Counted from the first letter of the stretch, positions 47,015 to 60,454 are shown. The stretch is DNA of 64,000 nt from Gamarada debralockiae (GCA_002803225.1 NXFV01000570.1:48745-112744); one strand, 5' to 3'. Notes: generated by a model from the sequence alone, not told the origin. Program-made: numbers and translations.

Positions 47015-48052
47015 GGAGCCAAGCCCGGTTATTTGGGAAACTGAAGGAGAGGTATTTTTAAGAGATGAGGAAGAAATGAGCTAAGGTAATGGAGACAAAA
47101 AGTCAAGACCAAAAATAACCTTTCACTCAGCATGCGGATGAAAATGTGGAGGCACTTTCCATTGCTGGATTGATGTGGTATAAGATATAAATCGCTGGTG
47201 TGCTCCTTCCGCGTAACTTTGCTACAGCTTGAATTTCAAAGATGTTCATGAAATGAATTAGTATTAAAACTCTGCCTTTTCCATTTTGGTGACGTATAGC
47301 TACATAGATCAACCCCTTCAACCTTCAAAATTCCTTACCCGTCTGCAATTACAAGGGACTTCGGATCGATGATGGATGACGGAAGGTTTCATTGACTCAT
47401 GGAAAAGCATAAACTACTATATTTGGTGATGAAACTCGAAGTTTGTTGGATTTAGGAATGTGAAGTCTTTGAAGCAATGGGCACTGGTAAAGGAAGGACT
47501 TTGTCTAGCATTCGACAGACTTAAAGTTTGTTTTTTTGTGACCCCCAACTTAAGGTTTGTCACGAACAGTGGGATTCGAGGATCAGTCCTTCCTCAAGTC
47601 TTGACGTATTTTTGCAATTTTGTCTCAAATAAAACGCGTTGGCAGTGTCGTTGGCAGAAGAGTGTAGGCTGAATAGGGGGCTTCAGGGGCTGATACCCAG
47701 GAATCTTGACCTAAAATCTCTCGCTGAATAAAGCTTCTGGCTCTCGCTCTAACAATCAATAAATATTTTGCATCACCACCACTTAGTGGGTGGAGATGAA
47801 TGTCACGTAAAATGTACGCGTCTCATCATCATGACTGCACGTTGGGGATTGCACAAGGACCTTCCAAAGGTGGGGTGCTAACACAGCGATCGGAGGAGTT
47901 ACGTCGATTGAGGAGAGGCGCTTCTCCTCACAGCTAATCTCCAAAACCTCGAACTAACAAGAACGACGTGAGTAAAAGTGAGAAACGTGGATGAAAACGT
48001 CAAGTATGAAAGCTCTGCACAAACTTCTTTTGTAAGATAACATAATTCATGA
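47015..48052. other. Intergenic, no supported gene
   Basis: About 1 kb between convergent 3' ends, with no recognisable ORF or repeat. Confidence 0.4.
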
Positions 48053-49030
48053 TTATGCTGCCTTTAAACTGCCCCTCTGAAACACCTCTTCGCATTCTGA
48101 CGACCCAATCGAGGTGGTTTTTGTCCTACTTCCTGATAACTCTCGAAAACAATATCCTGGGTGGAAAACGGTCAGAGCCAGAACAGCAATAACGATCATG
48201 CTGCAACATATCAGTTTCAGAAAGTCAAGCTAACAGAGGAGGAAAACATACAAGCCTTCCATCACCACAAAGCCTGCCTCATCCCTCATAATGGGATTTG
48301 CCCAACCGCCTACCATTTCTGCAATTCTGTACACACATCGACAAAAGATCGTTATGAACGCCACCGAGACAGCTCCCACATAGCACCGGAAGCTCAGCTT
48401 CTGTGCCAAGACTTTTGCACTCTCGGGCACTTGATTCCACGCCTGTTTCATGCGCAACGTGTAATCCACGACCAAACCCAGAAACACAATGAGAGTGGCA
48501 ACCTGCCAATCAATACCCGCAATCATGAGGTCAGTCCCAATGTCCCTCAAATGTATGTTGTTTCCTGCACCTCCAGCAAAGCCGCCGCCAACAGCCTGCA
48601 GCATCAAACTCAGAAAGTCGCAACTGATGAAAATCCACGTATAATACCTCGCAGCAATCCGACTTTTCTTCTCCCCAAACGTCAACACGATATGCTTCAG
48701 CGTGAGATATACGCCCGCAGCGATGAAAGCTGGAGAGAATATGAGGCAGGATATTTGGATCTTGAATCCAAGAGAGGAATATGGGTTCGAGTGCATGATA
48801 ATACGACCACCGTAACCAATTGCTTCGCCGATTGCGCCGAGAGACAGAACGTATGCGAAGAAGTAGGTTTTGTGTTTCAGGCCGAGGAAGAGTTGGAGGA
48901 CGGCGGTGAGAGCAAAAAATACTACGAAGAAGGCATTCAGGCCCAGTGAGGGGTAATAGCCATAGATAGTGTCATCTACGGGACATGATAGAGTAACTTC
49001 CGTGCAGTTGAGGGAGACAGGATGCCGCAT
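48053..49030 (-). CDS. RTA1-like seven-spanning membrane protein
   Basis: Two exons, 49030-48252 and 48200-48053, give 308 aa. The start at 49030 (MRHPVSLNCTEVTLSCPVDD) was preferred over an open upstream extension because fungal RTA1 proteins begin just before such a short outside segment. Spans include LNAFFVVFFALTAVLQLFLG and AYVLSLGAIGEAIGYGGRI; the family signature FISCDFLSLMLQAVGGG is present, then a late span EGFMIVIAVLALTVFHPGY completed only by splicing 48251-48201. RTA1/RSB1 proteins (PF04479) are linked to lipid translocation and 7-aminocholesterol or sphingoid-base resistance. Confidence 0.85.
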
Positions 49031-50666
49031 GTTGAATGTTGCGCGGCAGTTGAGTATTATTTTTGCGGATTGATAGTTCAAAGGCGGGAAGAATGAGTTG
49101 TAGAGATTAGAGAAGTACTGTGGATTTTTGAGGTTAGAATCTGGAACTTCCCTCAAAACTCTGAATACGATTGACTTCATGTATGTTGAAAGAGAGGCTG
49201 TGCAGCATAAGGCTGAGGGCCAATGAAAGGGGACTAAGCGAATGCGAATGTGTTGCCGCGTCATGCTTATTAGACTTCGGCTCAATTCACCACGGCCATT
49301 CTCACAATTGCCAACATTGTACTGATAATGGAGGCTTTGCATGTCATGATCATATGTATTCATCTACCAAACTGCCTCATATCTTCTCAATGTGGAAGAG
49401 TCGGCTCAATAACCCTACGGGGCCATGACCCGCTACGGCCGTAAAAAACCCCGACCCCCTCTTCTACTCCGACATCCCATATCTCCTATCCATATGCCCT
49501 TGGTCCACAATTGCGGCCGTATGAGGATAAATTTCTCCATACCTTAACAACAGACCTCACCCAGTGAGATCTCTGCTTGATTGGGCAGACACCGTAGAAG
49601 ATTGATCGAATACGCCTCCAAAGTGAACTGCACACTCATACCATCGCGTAGAGTCTCTATCCTCTCTAAATCTTTGTCGGTGATTATGATTCCCGCTGGT
49701 CCTTGAACGGCTCATGTATTGAGTGCGTATTGATCCAGCACACAGAAAAAGACATCCCTGATAGGGTAGAAGTATTCAGTCATAGGCTCATCAATGGAAA
49801 CTCATTCCACAGTTCTGAGATGAAATTCTAAGACATTCCACATATCGACTAGGACTAGTGTATATGCTCGGGGCTGTGGTCGAGCCGTCTCAACTCTCTA
49901 CGATTCGACTACGCCGTCTTCACGATAGCTTGAACGACTTCCGCAGAGTCCCCTAAAAGCTCTTCGATTGTTTCATCTTCTAACTGTACCTGAATTGAGG
50001 GTTATGCTCACTAGCTAGGCAACATTGAGCAAGCAAAGCATATAAAGGCCCACAAGAGGCCTATGTGCGGAAATGCAAGCCACTTTCTCAATGAAGTAAA
50101 TCGGGTTAGGCTGGACATCCCAGCTTCGACCTACTGGCCCCTTTATCTTATCTGCGTGGCTTCAATAAGATTGTGATATTCCAGTCGTCACAACCAACAC
50201 TGGAGGTCCAATGATAAGCTAGTCACACCAGCCAACATGTGACGGGTGCGAGGGTGTGCCGATGCAAAGAGAAATCATCCGGAAAACAGTCCAAGATCTT
50301 CTCGCTCGAGAAGTATTCTGGTGTGTAGACTCTTCCACAGACACGCGGATACTACATATGCAAGGCCAAGCTCTCAAACAGGTCCATTCCATTCATGACG
50401 TATCCCACGTTACCATATCCTCTGCCTTACGTACATATGCTTTGCTAAATGCGAAATCCGACCGCTAAACAGTCACCGGTGTCTATCCCCAGAAACCTCT
50501 CTCCAAACGCCGTTCCTGTGCCATAATATGAAATTACTCAATCCTCCAAAAACAGTCAGTCCCATGGGTATCACACACTCCAAGTCAGTATATCATAATA
50601 TGCGTTTTCTCCCTAAGCATGAGCGCTTCGTAGACTGGCCCATTACATCCAATACTCTCGTTCAAA
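49031..50666. other. Intergenic, no supported gene
   Basis: About 1.6 kb between the start of the RTA1-like gene and the end of SCAP. Open frames here carry no family signal. Confidence 0.4.
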
Positions 50667-53600
50667 TCAAGAGGTCCGTTTGCGGCCGACATTCGATCGC
50701 TTCCGCCTGCTCTTCTTCATACCCACAAATTTCTCATCATCACTCCCGCTGTCTATGCTGTCGAATCGCTCATTACCAACGGTGATAATCTTCACCACAT
50801 TACCAAGACCGACAGCCAGACTCCTCTTGCCGACCATCTCTACTGGTCCCAGACCACCAACAAGAAGATGATCGCTTCCCATCTCACTGTACTGGGACAG
50901 TGGAATCGTAGTCCGTTCCCCGCGCGCTGATATGGACCAGACTTCCCAATTGTCGTCGTCGTGGTCTTCCTTGGACGTAGAATGTATTGATTGACGTTCG
51001 AAACCACCGCGTCGACGAAGTCCGGATCCGGCAGTCGTATTGTAGCTAATAGTTTCGACAGATTGGAGAGTGGGCTCGCATTTCCGTATCCCGACCAGAT
51101 GGCCAATCGGTAGAGCTTCCCAATCCCCAGGGTTTTGTATTGAGTATCTGTGTTCCACTGTCTCGGTCCACAAGCAGCACGTCTTTGAACCAGGGGTGTA
51201 TGGATCCCGAAAACATATTGTGTCACCTTCGTGCTTCGGCTGGTAGAATTGCATTATGCACTCGTCGGTTTCGGCGCTGGTATATGCAAGTGCGAAATTC
51301 CCAAGGCCAACGGAGCCGCACTGCGGTCTTCGGCGCGACGAGTGGAAACATCGAAGTGTGTTTGGTTTGATCGGCTTTGTGTCGAAAGTGTGGATAATTC
51401 TGTGGGTGGATGAATCAATTATTTCCACAGTGTGATTTCGAATCGCAAGGAAAGCACCGAGGACTGGTAGTGGGAGAATAGATACGACGACTGAGTCTCC
51501 TTCCGAATCACACGGGACCTCCTCCGATATCCAGCCTGACTCAGTCTTCGATGCGATGTGAACACAGCCGCTTTTGGACGACGTGACGATTCGAGGGCTT
51601 GATGCTGAGTTAGGTGGAGCTGGCTTTTCGATTTGGGCGCGGACGCAGACTAATGGAGTGCGGCAAATTTGTAACTCATTGCTCTCGTTGTTCTCGATAT
51701 GGAGTTCCGTCATGAGACCATTATGCCGAACCAGGATGACAGGGTTGATGAGCTCGGTGGGAGAGTCACCAAAGAAGAATGCCGCCGGAGTTCTCCCCTT
51801 CACGGCTACTTGCATAGTAGGACCCCATCGGCGCTCAGGAATGTTCCACAGTACAACCTGGTCCTTGGAAGATAAAATAGCTAGCCAATTGGAATCGCTG
51901 TCAATAGCCATCGCAAGAACTGGAAATGGATCAATATCGGATTCCGGATCCCGAACCACATAACTTCTTACCCCGGAGCGAACGTTCCAGATGCGAATCC
52001 AGCGATCCAGTCCAACGGATGCAACAATCCCTTCACTTGATCCTGTCAATAGCACAACATCAAGCGCGTGGCCGTTGAGGCTCTTGACCGATAGCAGCGG
52101 ATCGTCTTCAGGCCGGTCATCCGGCTCGTCCTCAGTCGCTTCATCCCACAACAAATAGTTCATCAACAGAGATACTGCAGCCACGAGAAGAAAGACTGTT
52201 ACGATAAACGGTCTCGTTTGATGTCTTATAAAATCGTAGAAGGCAGGCAAAAATGGGCGTACTCCCATGCGGTTCGGTGTCCGGTCAGAGCCATCGAGGA
52301 TGAATATTAAGGGATCGTAGACACGGGCAATATAACTGTAAGAATTCGGTTTGACTACTTGAATAACTTCGTGGGCTGTCTCATGGTCTTGCATTCGAAG
52401 CCATGCTGTTGGTGTCCTGGCCTGATTGACGTCAACTGACAGCAAGGAAATAGGTGTTTGTCGCGGCATTTGCCGCTGTGAGTTCAAGACACTGAAGAAT
52501 CTCGAAACGGTTTGGAAGAACGTTTCGTTGTCGAAAAAATGCCATTGAGCTGCAATGATGAAGGCTACCATCACGATGGTCCCGGCCACCCGAGTTGAGA
52601 TGAGAGCTTCTCCACGGAGAAGGGCATCTATCCACGTCTGTTTTGGTTGATAGTCTGGCGATGAAGTGCGTGGACTACGAGACGCTGAACGACTCAGAGA
52701 GTCACTCAATTCTGTACGCCGAACATCGATGCTCAAAACAGCGAGAAAGAATGTTAGTAAATAAAAGAAGTCCAGTGTTAAAGCAATGGCCGCAAAGGTG
52801 CAGAATGCTGCAACTCCGGGAGAGACAACGTTGCTGAGCATCCACAGTATCACCAGGTTCTGTGCTGCGCCAGCGAGAGCAACGTGTCCGGTCTTTCCTA
52901 GGGCATCACTCATTCGGGATGCTGTAGACGCCTGTTGGGGGGTCATAATAACAGCATTGATAAGTCGGAAGATATTCTCCAATCCTACTGTTAATACGAC
53001 CAGCGGGTATGCTTCTCGGGGTATTTTTGATAGATCGATCTTGAAGATGGCACAAATCGTAAAGCTAGACATAATTGAGACTCCGATCTGGCTCACCACT
53101 GCAAGGATGAGACCAAGCCTCGACTTCAGGGCTCGTAGCCTTGATAAGCTGAAGGCGAAATACATAGCAGTGAGAGAGTATGCAATTCCGAGAAAAAGAT
53201 CGTCCTGGAAGGAGAGCGGCTGAAATCGAAATTCATAAAGGGTGCTCCCAAATGCACGACCATCTGGCGGATAGAGGCGCCATTTGGCTGATTTGCGACG
53301 ACCAATTTCCTCGGCCATCTTCTCCCAGTGTCTGCCAACCGGAGAATCAACCATATGGATTAGGGTCACGACCAGTGCATCTGCCGCAACAAGTCTGTGG
53401 TCTTCAAATCGTTTGCCGCTGAAAACAATCGAATGCCTAAGAGTGACATTGACGGATGTTGAGAGCCGTGAGCCTTCATTGACAGTTGTAATTATATCCC
53501 GATCTTCAGCAATGTTCTGCGACGAACATGACCAATATTGTAAGGGCGAATGAAAGAACCACGATGAATTGCTTAACCCATTGACGGCATGTAATTGGTC

Positions 53601-54157
53601 CCGCATGTCGAGTGTCAGTTCTGCAAAAGGGTCTTCTGGAGGCGTCTCATTCGAGGATCTCCGGGGGTCGAAATTTTGTGTAGGTCCTAATAGCTCATTC
53701 TGTATCTCCAACGCCGCCTCGAGAACATCCGGTATTAATGCCTTCATATAACTCCCTGCGTAACAGTTAGCAGGGAAATCCCAAGAGGAATGCGCTGCAT
53801 ACCGTGGACCCATATAGATCGCATAACGACGTCAGGAGGTGTATTGCGATCTCCCTCGAAGGGCTGTGCGGATGTCCAGACATGATGTGGCAGATTCGAG
53901 GCGCCATTCGTGAAGTCGTTCGTGTATAGGAAAGGAAATGGATAGATCAGAGTAGCAGCAACTGCGACAGATATAAGGAGAAGGATAACTGGATGGCGTG
54001 CAGCTCGGCTTCCAAATTGCGTGAATGCAGTTCGCAGAGGGTGCTTCGAATCGAGGATTGGTGGTTCTGTTGTTCTGCGGAGATGTTAATACTGCAATTA
54101 GATATATTTTGAAGTAGAGCCTTACCCTCGAAACGGATATAGAAGATACCAAATCAT
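50667..54157 (-). CDS. SCAP: SCAP, SREBP cleavage-activating protein
   Basis: Three exons give 1130 aa: 54157-54126, 54074-53803 and 53755-50667. The first membrane span is HPVILLLISVAVAATLIYPF, followed by a long lumenal loop. A sterol-sensing domain begins near residue 290 (LFLGIAYSLTAMYFAFSLSR; VVSQIGVSIMSSFTICAIF; LVVLTVGLENIFRLINAV). After further spans, a cytosolic WD40 part starts around residue 680 with VASVGLDRWIRIWNVRSG. That order is diagnostic of SCAP, which escorts SREBP transcription factors from ER to Golgi when sterols are low. In fungi the pathway also serves hypoxia and azole responses. The end is marked by a basic tail (KKSRRKRSNVGRKRTS). Confidence 0.88.
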
Positions 54158-56486
54158 CGAGGCCGGATTGTCGGCGGCCTTGCTTGACAAAGCGATGGCA
54201 GCGGTTGCTATTGCGAAGACTTTTAGGTGTTAGTTAACGTTCATCCAAGACCGGGCTGCAATGCGCCGGCTTGAGGTTCGTCCAGGGGTTGTCTAATGCG
54301 ATTATCCTGAGCTGAGAGGATTGCAATACAATGGGAAATTTTGAATCATGGCTGGGGGTGCTTGTGTTTGCTGTGTGCAGGATGGTGCAGTAGTGGCCGC
54401 TTCAACGTTCGATGATCATTATGGCGGGCAGGCGAATTCCCAAGCAGATGGGTGTGGAATCGTGGATGTCTTCTTCCCCGTAGGACGGTGCTGTGTGGTT
54501 GGGGGTGTTGACGTTGACGTAGGTAGTGCTTTGTCAAAGATAAAGCTGTAGGTAACTCAATTGACAGTTTTACTTTGTTGTTCTACACCGAGCCGGCTTA
54601 AGCGAGGTGAAGTGTGGTGGTGGCAGCATCAAGTACCCTGAAAGAAGTGTAACCTCCCCTCGATCGAACATCGGAAATATCGGTACTGTATCGATACCCC
54701 TTCGTGCGTCTTGGTTGTTCGGGCTTTGCATAGGTAGGAATGTCACCGCTCTGCACTCACCATTGTCTTCAATCCCATTCGACGCTCTCCCCACGGTAAT
54801 CGCCATTTTCAACACACCCTAACAAATGCGACATCGCTGAGGCCTAGGCCCAATTGAGCTTTTCTTCCTGACCGTCGCACATGGTCAAAAGCCAAACAAC
54901 TCGTCCAAAAAATCGAGGGAAAAGAGGCGTGGATCGAAGGCTGTGCAACAGAAATTTTTTTCAACTTTTCAATATCTATATACAAAGGCTCGAGCCTCGA
55001 AGCTTTTATAAACATAGTTTCGGATCTCCAAACGCCTTTTCAAGCATTATTTGAGAATCGTATGGTTTTGTCGATATATCACCCCATTTTCACCGGCTGG
55101 AAGAATGGGAAGTGAATCGAAGCAGAGGTGTGGGTCGCGTGCACCTGTAAAATCCATCTGCTGAAGCCACGATATGCGGCCTGCCTTCACTGGCAAGCGG
55201 AATTGGGGACTGGGAAGTCGATCTCAAATTCCAGGAACGAGGGCAGATGAGCTGACAAACTTTCTTCCCCGCGATTAGCACAGCCACGGCAACGACTTGA
55301 GATCAATTGTCAAGGATGTCAGACCAGCGTAGTCAGGGGGAAGGCAGAGACAAGGAAGTCAAGTGTGACTGAAGAGCGTATAAGAATATCAACTTCCTGA
55401 GCTATATCTACGCGCTTCATTCATTCGAAGAGTCCTTCAGCTTTCTATTCTTATTACAACTTTTTCTCTTCGTCTCTGCTTATTGAGCGTCCTCCATAGC
55501 TCTTCATATTATGCCTCAAGCGCAGCTGCAACCAGGCCTAACGATAGCCCTTCAGGTAGTCGCTCCAACTCGAGCGCAAGGCCTCGCGCCGCCACAAGCA
55601 CTAACCGGTCAGGATCAACAGGAAGGGCGAAAATGGATACCAGTACCATAGATGCAAAGATCAAAATTCACATTCAACCTGCTCAATGCCACTCTCGCTG
55701 CATTGGCATTCGCTGCAGCTGTCGCAGACGGCACCAAAACCTTCCTTCAGGCTGATATCGCCAACCACTACGGAAAGCAGAGTATGGACATTGCTTTATA
55801 GCGGCTTGCGTTTCTAATCCTGGAAATCCGGTAAGGAATTTCTTCCCATCTCAGAATCAAATATTCCCCATGTAGAAGCAGACGATGCTGATACACGAGA
55901 AGCATATTATGAAGTCAAAATGGTGTGCGGCACACGCAACCTCGAATTTTGGTTCTGTGGGATTGCGGTAGTGGCATTTATCCGAGCGGTTGTTCATTTT
56001 GCAGGGCAAATCGGTACTCAATATCTCATAGCGGATGTCTGCATTGCGATCGCTGCTTGGAACGACACCTACCTGCAACCCCAGATGTGTCAAGAAGTTG
56101 CGATTTACGTCCGCCCAATCAATCAATACTATCCGATCAACATCCCCAAAGCGACAAGACAGGTCTAAATGCATTCAATACTGGACAACCTATGCTACGT
56201 CTGCACGAGTCACGGAAGCTTTCAGCACGTGCTTTCTTTACCCCTCTTCCACGTGATTCGAGCTCTGGCCACACTTGGCAGTTTGCACCATTTTTCTGGC
56301 TCGTCATCAGCGCCCTTGACGCCTCATCTTGTCATTGACTATCGCCTGCTATTTATATGCTTTGCTCAAGGATAAGCCGTAACGTTAACTTCGCGTGTCT
56401 CGGTTCCAGCCTGGCTTCACGACACATCACTGCAGCCAAAGCTCGCAATCATCTCCTACAGACCCCAGAAGCCTCAAGACCGCAAA
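54158..56486. other. Intergenic, weak ORFs only
   Basis: About 2.3 kb. A 49-codon + ORF at 55652-55801 begins with a signal-like hydrophobic stretch (FTFNLLNATLAALAFAAAVA) and could be part of a small secreted protein, but no upstream or downstream exon was found. Cys-rich open frames around 55920-56170 fit nothing known. The distal part likely holds promoters of SCAP and of the DAO gene. Confidence 0.3.
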
Positions 56487-58046
56487 ATGGGCTCACACGG
56501 CCCAACAGCCCAGCCAATCCTCCCAAGCAAGGAGTCAACTCTTCCATTCTGGAGAACTGAACTCCACGACCTTGACACGCATCGCTCAACGCCGGATCTC
56601 CCTGCCTCTTGCGATATTCTGATCATTGGTGGAGGTTATGCGGGCATCACTGCTGCATACCACCTCCTCAATATGTTCGAGTCCAAAGATCCCAAGCCTT
56701 CCATTGTCCTGGTGGAAGCAAGACAAGCCTGCTCTGGTGCTACTGCGAGAAATGGTCCGTCCACTTCATCAATTCTTTCAAGATTACGAGATGCTGAAGA
56801 TACCAGGCGGTCATCTTCGTCCCTCAGTCTTTCATCTCCTCCCAGACTACATCATTCGCTACGGTGTTGAAGCAGCGGCCGAAGTCGCTGCGTTTGAGGA
56901 TGCTCACTTGCAAATCATCGCAGACTTGGTCAAGAAAGAGAACATCGATTGCGAATTTACGCTGACGAAGAGCTTTGATATCTTCACTGATGTAGAGAAA
57001 GCTGAAGCGGCGAAACGAGCTTACGATGAGTTGAAAGGAGCGGGTGTTGCGAGGAGCACGATTGAAGGGTTGACTTGGACAGGTGCTGGTAGGGCTGAAG
57101 AGGTTTCAGGAGTCAAAGGCGCCGTGGGGTGCTTCTCCTTTACTGCTGCGCACCTTTGGCCCTACAAGCTCATGATGCACTTGCTGTCAATTGCGATGTC
57201 CAAGGATCTGAACTTGCAGACCGATACTCCCGTCACCTTCCTATCTCAATCTGATGCGTCTGGCTACTGGACAGCGACTACCGAGAGAGGCACCATCACC
57301 GCACCCAAAATCATCGTCGCAACTAACGCATATACCGGTGGCCTCTTGCCTGAATATGCAGGCAAGATCGTCCCAACTCGAGGGATCTGCAGTCGGATCA
57401 TCGTACCTCCTAGATCCAAGCACCCACCATTGACATGTACGTATGGACTACGATTACCTGGTCACGGATTCGATTACCTGATCCCAAGAAACGATGGAAG
57501 TATCATCGTTGGAGGAGGTCGCAGCACTTTTCGAATGCACAGGGACCAGTGGCATAACGTTACTGATGATTCAACACTTATCAAAGCGGCTGAGAACTAT
57601 TTTCATGGGTAGTGAGTACTCTGGCATTTTGGAACCACATATTTTGTCTGAAAGAACGTTGACGTGATTACAGTATGCAACGAAATTTCGTCGGTTGGGA
57701 GGATAGTGGAGCCACTGTGGACCGGATTTGGACTGGAATCATGGGATACAACGCAGACTCACTCCCCAGTATCGGCGAAGTGCCAGGAAGGAAGGGGTGT
57801 TTCGTCGCAGCGGGCTTCGAGGGTCACGGCATGCCCGTCATTTTCCTAACGACGAAGGGTGTTGCGAAGATGGTAGCAGACGGGGTGAAGTATGAGGATG
57901 CGAGGATACCGGCCGTGTACAAGTCCACGAAGGAGAGGCTGGAGAGCAAACGGGACGACACTGCTCCAACTGCAGAGATGGAAACGGATGGCTTCATTTT
58001 CAATAACCATTTGGCTCTCCCAATAGACTTTCAGGACCCTTCCTAG
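56487..58046 (+). CDS. FAD-dependent oxidoreductase of the DAO family
   Basis: Three exons give 481 aa: 56487-56754, 56807-57611 and 57674-58046. The FAD motif ILIIGGGYAGITAAYHLL follows a 45-aa lead, and ARNGGHLRP, split by the first intron, is the conserved second FAD contact. KIIVATNAYTGGLLPEYAG and the C-terminal VGWEDSGATVDRIWTGIMGY and CFVAAGFEGHGMPVIFLTTK are typical of fungal DAO-type (PF01266) amine or amino-acid oxidases. No targeting signal is evident. The donor GTCCGT of intron 1 is unusual but the join restores a conserved motif. Confidence 0.85.
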
Positions 58047-59105
58047 TGTCTCATCAGATCTCCATAGCTGTCTTCAAGTAGATGGGCGTGAGTTTCCTTG
58101 GTGTTGATGGATGCCCGTCAATTCAGTAAATTACTAGTCTACGGATCAGACCTATTGAGATGCCGATGTCTGGTTCCGAATGTTAAGACCGCGCCAAAGA
58201 TTTATGCATGATATGTCAACGCTGCTGCTAATCCCTATTGATTATTAGCGTTCGTCGCTAAATCTGCGTAAGGTTGATGTTACGGTTTGAGACGAAGCGG
58301 GTAGTGCCCCGCAGATGTCTCCTCTTCCACATTACCAGTCGGCCCGAGTGGATTGTGGCACTTCCAGACCTAAACTCTGGACGTTGATGCAGATTGCTAT
58401 CATATCGAGTACTAGAAGTCTCGCTAAGCAGAATCTAGTTAACCTACTTTTTGCCAGTTTGATATTTCTCATCTGTGACTTCAGCCTCTGGCGGAGTGGA
58501 CGGTATTCACCTAGTACCCCCCCCCCTCCCCCCCAAAACCGCTGAGCATCAAAGGATGTTGCCCATACTCAAATGCAACAGAGAGCATCTAATTGTACAA
58601 TGAACTAAGCAGAGTTTCTCGCTGGAAGATTTCTGCATGCGATTTCATACTGAGAAGGTTCACTCTTGCGGTTGCTAGCGCTCGCAGCTCTAATTCCACG
58701 ATCGGAAGCCCAAACAATACACCTCTCCCTACTGTCGACCAGGAACATCTCTGCAACAGGCAACTTTCAACATAAAACTGCCACCTCCAAAGTCCTCACC
58801 ACCAAGTTTGCCAACCTTCTAGGCCACTGGGAAGTATTTCAACATCTCAAACATAGGCTACGCCATGCAGAACAGTATCAAGGACGCGAAGTGGGATACC
58901 AGGAAGACTTTAACGCCAGGCAAGGGCATGATGAGACAGCACCTTTGGAAGCAGGAAGCTCAATGTAATAACGTGAGTATTTTCATTAAGAAGTTAATTA
59001 CAAAATTATATACCCCCTTTTCTTCTCTTGCCATGGTTTGTCGTAGCAACCTCTGCATAGGTCTCTTATCCTACTCATACAGTGTTGTAGTCTTTAATAA
59101 GTTAC
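58047..59105. other. Intergenic, homopolymer C tract, degenerate sequence
   Basis: A C-rich run lies at 58517-58534 (two C blocks split by one T). Open + sequence at 58660-58970 starts with a hydrophobic leader-like segment but shows no family; it may be a relic. Confidence 0.35.
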
Positions 59106-59746
59106 CTAGGGCAGGCTCAAGAAGTATGCTAACATGCGAGGGTAGCTGGGTGTTCCGAGTCCAGTGACGGGAGCCCAGCCCTTGGATGTCTGGAAGCCTT
59201 GTGAGCCGCAGTTGGGGTCTATAATAACATCAGCACTGTCACCTCATAGGGTCGGAAGGAAGAACTTACTCGAGCCATTAGTAATATCATTAAGAACTGA
59301 TGGGTCTATATTCTTGTCAGCACGGTTGCCTCAAATGTATTCGGAACAAAGTACTTACTCTCGTACAATGCGGAGTTGATAAATCCAATAGGTCCTTTGC
59401 CAGCAACAGTACGCTCTTCATTGATGAGCGTAATGACGGATCCAAAGATAGGAGATGCAAGCGAAGTACCGAAGAAGGTACCTTCGGTGAGGTTAACGAA
59501 GGTACGCAAGAAAGCTCCGTTGGTAGACACATCTGGGTATCCACGACCAAGACGGTTGTATAGACCGCCGTTCTGGAATTGGAGCAAGCCGCCAGCATAT
59601 GCATCCTTCTTAGCTGCGATGCCCAGACGGCTAAGGTGGAGATGATGAAGATTCGGAAGGGGAATATGGGTAGTACAGTAAAGTTCCTTAGAGCTACTAA
59701 CTTTCTTGAAACAAATGCCGCCACGTTTGGTGCTACTCATCTTCAA
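59106..59746 (-). pseudogene. Sedolisin (tripeptidyl peptidase) C-terminal remnant
   Basis: The segment reads NGGLYNRLGRGYPDVSTNGA, then TEGTFFGTSLASPIFGSVIT with the catalytic Ser of the GTS-x-AS motif. Two introns (about 59365-59299 and 59276-59222) splice cleanly to ALYEILNDITNGSNPNCGSQ and end in GWAPVTGLGTPSYPRMLAYF with a stop at 59106. These are the last third of the S53 domain, including the calcium-site region. The prodomain and the catalytic Glu/Asp half are absent upstream: before 59580 the frame loses similarity. So a once complete secreted acid protease appears truncated by rearrangement. Confidence 0.75.
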
Positions 59747-60304
59747 GTGAGGGAAGTAATATTCGCTCAGTACTAATCACACTCGCATAGCCCAATGTCT
59801 AATTTTTCTATTAGGTCGGTTGGGTATGCACGAAAATCACAAATAAAGCTTCCAGTGAAGACTTCAGCACATCCCACTTGACACACTCCTATTTTGTTTC
59901 TAAAACACACTTGGAGGCGGAATAAAAAAGACCAAAGTGGGGAGGGGGGGTCAGAGCAACCCCGTGCAAGAAGGAAGCATCAGCCTACTACGAAAGTAGA
60001 CAAATATGTCGAAAGGGCCTATGTGATTTTTATCAATAATTAGAGCCTTATCGACAAGTTCTATTTGCAGGCGTGGATGCATACCCTGCTCTCAACCCTT
60101 GGTTGTGGCTTGATCAACACCAACTTCGAATCCAGAGCATCACGTGTGTCACGTCAAAGATTTTGATCCACCACAATACCTTCTTATAAGTCGTTTGATT
60201 GATAGGATTGTGGTGGTGTGCGAGACGCCAAAACTCTTCAAGACAATGAAAAGTCGAGATCCTCCGCATTTTTCCTCTAGGAAAATGGTTCGAGGATAAT
60301 TAAG
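59747..60304. other. Intergenic, no supported gene
   Basis: Nothing recognisable before the MITE. A G-run (59939-59950) and AT-rich sequence are present. Confidence 0.35.
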
Positions 60305-60454
60305 ATACGGTATTAATTGGATAAGACTCCAGCCCCACTACAAGACCCCCGTTTAAAGAGGCTAGCAACACAACCAAAAACACCTCTGCAAACGGGGCCT
60401 GAAGTAGTGAAATTTAATGTGCAAGTTAGGGTCTTATAAACCAATTAATACGGT
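60305..60454. mobile_element. MITE, same terminal family as 3896-4124
   Basis: The right end, read inward, is TACCGTATTAATTGGTTTATAAGACCCT. The left end is TACGGTATTAATTGGATAAGAC. The inner parts also pair (cactac..cccccgttt with its inverse), so nearly all 150 bp can fold. The ends match the first MITE (CCG[CT]ATTAATTG[CG]TTTATAAGA). Confidence 0.8.

Noticed and set aside
48161..48949. 262-codon + strand ORF
   Set aside because: It is antisense to the RTA1-like gene, which has clear membrane spans and family motifs; the + frame has no recognisable domain.
55857..56340. Cys-rich open frames on both strands
   Set aside because: No start/splice model or signal peptide supports a secreted cysteine-rich protein, and both strands are open by chance.
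59688..59776. + strand reading FLETNAATFGATHLQ resembling part of a sedolisin
   Set aside because: The match is short and on the opposite strand from the C-terminal remnant; it could be a rearranged piece but may be chance.
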